Assembly (NCBI GenBank): GCA_027297845.1
Contig: JAPUHG010000038.1
Coordinates: forward strand, 1-7,127
DNA length: 7,127 nt
Reading direction: 5' to 3'
Source of the DNA: Gammaproteobacteria bacterium
Lineage (GTDB): Bacteria; Pseudomonadota; Gammaproteobacteria; Steroidobacterales; MnTg04
The translations under genes were made by a program, and so were the position numbers. Numbering within the stretch: position 1 is the first letter of the stretch; every line of letters begins with the position of its first letter. Shown here piece by piece: positions 4,509-7,127 of the stretch. Below the pieces are notes generated by a model, which saw only the letters and a list, made by a program, of their open reading frames with translations, was not told the origin of the DNA and made no database searches.

Positions 4509-7127
4509 ATGACGGACTCGTTTAACGCACGCTCGACGTTGAAAGTCGGCGACCAGGAATACCAGATCTATCGCTTGGATGCACTGCGGGATACCCATTA
4601 TCAGCGCCTGCCCTGTTCGTTGAAAATATTGCTCGAAAATCTCCTCCGCCATGAAGACGGCTTGGATATTACGCGAGACGATATAGAGGCGGTCGCAAAC
4701 TGGGACCCCGGGGCCGAACCGAGCCAGGAAATCGCTTTCACGCCGGCCCGTGTCATTTTGCAGGACTTTACGGGTGTGCCCGCAGTTGTCGATCTGGCGG
4801 CGATGCGTGACGCCGTTGTCGCGCTGGGTGGCAAGGCCGATGACATCAACCCGCTGTCACCAGCGGAACTCGTAATCGATCATTCGGTCCAGGTCGATAA
4901 TTATGGTTCGGCCGACGCGCTGGATCTGAACAACGTAATCGAGTTTCAGCGCAACAAGGAGCGCTACTCGTTCCTCCGCTGGGGGCAAAACGCCTTTGAC
5001 AACTTCAAGGTGGTTCCGCCGAACACCGGAATCGTTCACCAGGACAATCTCGAGTACCTCGCAAGAGTCGTTTTTGGAGTCGAAAAAGATGGCGTGTTAC
5101 AGGCCTACCCGGACACCCTGGTGGGTACCGATTCGCACACCACGATGGTTAACGGACTGGGTGTGCTCGGCTGGGGCGTCGGCGGCATAGAGGCTGAAGC
5201 AGCCATGCTGGGCCAGGCGATCACCATGCTGATACCACAGGTCATCGGCTTCAAACTGACCGGCAATCTGCCTGAGGGCGCGACCGCGACCGATCTGGTA
5301 TTGACTGTTACCCAGATGCTGCGCGAGAAAGGCGTCGTTGGTAAGTTTGTCGAGTTTTTTGGCGATGGCCTGGCGACCATGCCGCTGGCCGATCGAGCGA
5401 CGCTGGCCAATATGGCGCCGGAATTCGGCAGCACCTGTGCGCTATTTCCGATCGACGGAGAAACGCTGCGCTACCTGGAATTGAGTGGCCGCGATGCACA
5501 TAGTATTGAACTGGTTGAAGCTTATGCAAAGGCGCAGGGACTGTGGCGCGAGGATGGACAGCCCGACGCCGATTACAGCGATATTCTCGAACTCGATGTG
5601 GGTGAAGTCGAACCCAGTATTGCCGGACCGAAACGACCGCAAGACCGCATCCCATTGAGGTCTGCGGCCGCGGTGATTCAGGATCACATGGCGAAGGAAA
5701 TCAGCGGCAGAGAAAGTGATGGGCAAGTCGTGGTCAGCATGGATGGTCAGGACTTCGAACTCGGCGATGGCGCGGTGTTGATCGCCGCCATCACCAGTTG
5801 CACAAACACATCCAACCCGGCCGTGATGATCGCCGCGGGTCTGCTGGCACGGAACGCCGCCGCGAAAGGGCTCAAAGCCAGGCCATGGGTCAAGGGTAGC
5901 CTTGCACCCGGCTCGCGGGTGGTCAGCGATTACCTGGAGAAGGCAGGGTTGCTGGATGAGCTGGAAAAAACAGGCTTTTATCTGGTGGGTTATGGGTGCA
6001 CCACGTGTATTGGAAATTCCGGTCCCTTCCGGCCGGAAATTGACGAAGCAGTGAAAAACAGTGACCTGGTTGGTTGTTCCGTCCTGTCCGGCAACGGAAA
6101 TTTCGAGGGCCGTATTCATCCACTGGTCAGAATGAATTTTCTCGCTTCACCGCCGCTGGTGGTTGCTTACGCCCTGGCCGGCAACATGCACGCTGATTTG
6201 TATAACAGTCCATTGGGAGACGACGCTAATGGTGAGCCTGTGTATCTCAAGGATATCTGGCCAAGCCAGCAAGAAATTCACGAAACCATGGCGGCCAACG
6301 TTAATCGCGAAATGTTTCAGCATCAATACGCACATGTATACGATGGCGACAAAAACTGGAATGGTCTCAAAGTCGCGGAAGGAGAACTCTACCAGTGGGA
6401 GGAGGACTCGACCTATATCAAGAACCCACCCTATTTCGAGGGCATGAAGATGGAAACAGCCCCGGTCGGTGACCTGTCCGGTGCACGATTGTTAGCTCTG
6501 CTGGGGGATTCAGTGACTACCGATCATATTTCGCCCGCTGGCAGCATCGCGAGCGACGGGCCGGCAGCCGAATATCTGCGCGAACAGGGCGTGAAACCCA
6601 CCGACTTTAATTCCTATGGATCCCGACGTGGAAATCACGAGGTGATGATGCGCGGCACCTTCGCAAATATTCGTTTGCGCAATCAACTGGCGCCGGGCAC
6701 TGAAGGCGGCTGGACCCGCCATCAACCCAGTGGCGAGCAAATGTCCATCTACGACGCCGCCATGCGTTATCGCACCGAAGGGACTCCACTGCTGGTTATC
6801 GCCGGGAAGGAATATGGCACCGGTTCATCCCGGGATTGGGCGGCGAAAGGCACCAAGCTCCTCGGCGTGCAGGCAGTGATCGCTGAGAGTTATGAACGAA
6901 TCCACCGCTCCAACCTGATTGGGATGGGCGTCTTGCCGCTGGAGTTCATGGGTGGAGATAGCGCCGGCAAATTGGGCATCACCGGTCAGGAGAGTTTCAG
7001 CATCAGTGGCTTGAACGATGAGGCGGATTCGGTCAGTGTGGTAGCGACTCCGGAATCCGGTGCGGCTATTCATTTTTCTGCGCGAGTTCGCATCGACACA
7101 CCGAAAGAACGCGAGTACTACAGAAAC
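4509..7127 (+). CDS. acnA: Aconitate hydratase A (AcnA/IRP1 type), missing only its C-terminal tail
   Basis: This gene encodes 873 uninterrupted codons from ATG at 4509 to the right edge. E. coli AcnA has 891 residues, and the last visible segment, DTPKEREYYRN, normally lies about 15-20 residues from the end. The enzyme interconverts citrate and isocitrate through cis-aconitate in the TCA and glyoxylate cycles, in the cytoplasm. The three [4Fe-4S] ligands are present: C431 in SCTNTSNP, and C497 and C500 in GYGCTTCIGN. They match E. coli C435, C501 and C504 with a constant four-residue offset. Active-site blocks include TDSHTTMVNG (207-216), GDSVTTDHISPAG (666-678), SRRGN (705-709) and GTGSSRDWAAKG with S773-S774-R775. 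The domain order is three N-terminal alpha/beta domains holding the cluster, a linker, and the C-terminal swivel domain. Its length and sequence point to the AcnA/IRP1 branch, not AcnB or the shorter mitochondrial type. It starts 43 bases after mnmA with a strong ribosome site, so it may be partly co-transcribed or use its own promoter at the mnmA stop. Confidence 0.98.
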   Translation, partial: MTDSFNARSTLKVGDQEYQIYRLDALRDTHYQRLPCSLKILLENLLRHEDGLDITRDDIEAVANWDPGAEPSQEIAFTPARVILQDFTGVPAVVDLAAMRDAVVALGGKADDINPLSPAELVIDHSVQVDNYGSADALDLNNVIEFQRNKERYSFLRWGQNAFDNFKVVPPNTGIVHQDNLEYLARVVFGVEKDGVLQAYPDTLVGTDSHTTMVNGLGVLGWGVGGIEAEAAMLGQAITMLIPQVIGFKLTGNLPEGATATDLVLTVTQMLREKGVVGKFVEFFGDGLATMPLADRATLANMAPEFGSTCALFPIDGETLRYLELSGRDAHSIELVEAYAKAQGLWREDGQPDADYSDILELDVGEVEPSIAGPKRPQDRIPLRSAAAVIQDHMAKEISGRESDGQVVVSMDGQDFELGDGAVLIAAITSCTNTSNPAVMIAAGLLARNAAAKGLKARPWVKGSLAPGSRVVSDYLEKAGLLDELEKTGFYLVGYGCTTCIGNSGPFRPEIDEAVKNSDLVGCSVLSGNGNFEGRIHPLVRMNFLASPPLVVAYALAGNMHADLYNSPLGDDANGEPVYLKDIWPSQQEIHETMAANVNREMFQHQYAHVYDGDKNWNGLKVAEGELYQWEEDSTYIKNPPYFEGMKMETAPVGDLSGARLLALLGDSVTTDHISPAGSIASDGPAAEYLREQGVKPTDFNSYGSRRGNHEVMMRGTFANIRLRNQLAPGTEGGWTRHQPSGEQMSIYDAAMRYRTEGTPLLVIAGKEYGTGSSRDWAAKGTKLLGVQAVIAESYERIHRSNLIGMGVLPLEFMGGDSAGKLGITGQESFSISGLNDEADSVSVVATPESGAAIHFSARVRIDTPKEREYYRN

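Noticed and set aside
5442..6119. 225-codon minus-strand frame opposite acnA
   Set aside because: It is antisense to the aconitase core, including the iron-sulfur ligand codons. The conserved gene explains the open frame.
1..7127. Mobile elements, CRISPR arrays, tRNA genes or integration sites
   Set aside because: I saw no spaced direct repeats, transposase motifs, terminal inverted repeats or cloverleaf sequence. Nearly all the sequence is taken up by five genes.

Overview
The window looks like chromosomal DNA from a free-living, non-enteric gammaproteobacterium. The evidence is a NudJ-type Nudix hydrolase directly upstream of mnmA, which is a classic gammaproteobacterial neighbourhood, an IRP1/AcnA-type aconitase, and an envelope pair (TPR/beta-barrel protein plus FecR-domain protein) of the kind common in marine and sulfur-oxidising gammaproteobacteria. 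Base composition is moderate and even. I see no insertion sequence, CRISPR array, tRNA or rRNA. The genus is not identifiable from the sequence alone.

Layout. The left 2.6 kb is transcribed on the minus strand. It holds a TPR plus outer-membrane beta-barrel protein resembling the Slam (surface lipoprotein assembly modifier, type XI secretion) family (2607 to 1285). About 190 bases downstream of it is an exported FecR-domain protein (start at 1094) that runs off the left edge. From 2785 rightward everything is on the plus strand: nudJ (2785-3261), mnmA (3326-4465) and acnA (4509 to beyond the right edge, with only a short C-terminal tail missing). The right half is housekeeping: nucleotide and cofactor pyrophosphate hydrolysis, tRNA wobble-uridine 2-thiolation, and the TCA cycle.

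Regulation is the most interesting part. Both intergenic regions serving the minus-strand pair carry a CRP-type palindrome (TGTGA-N6-TCACA: one perfect, one with a single mismatch). In both, the palindrome centre lies exactly 29.5 bases from the near edge of a -10-like hexamer. That is the geometry of a class II CRP-activated promoter, centred at -41.5. The TPR/barrel gene and the FecR gene therefore look like one co-regulated envelope module, possibly a translocator with its secreted substrate. A second, wider TGTGA...TCACA dyad lies 62 bases further upstream of the FecR promoter, at about -103.5. The site between the barrel gene and nudJ would also sit at -71.5 from a possible leaderless nudJ start. 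These regulatory calls are inferences from motif and spacing only.
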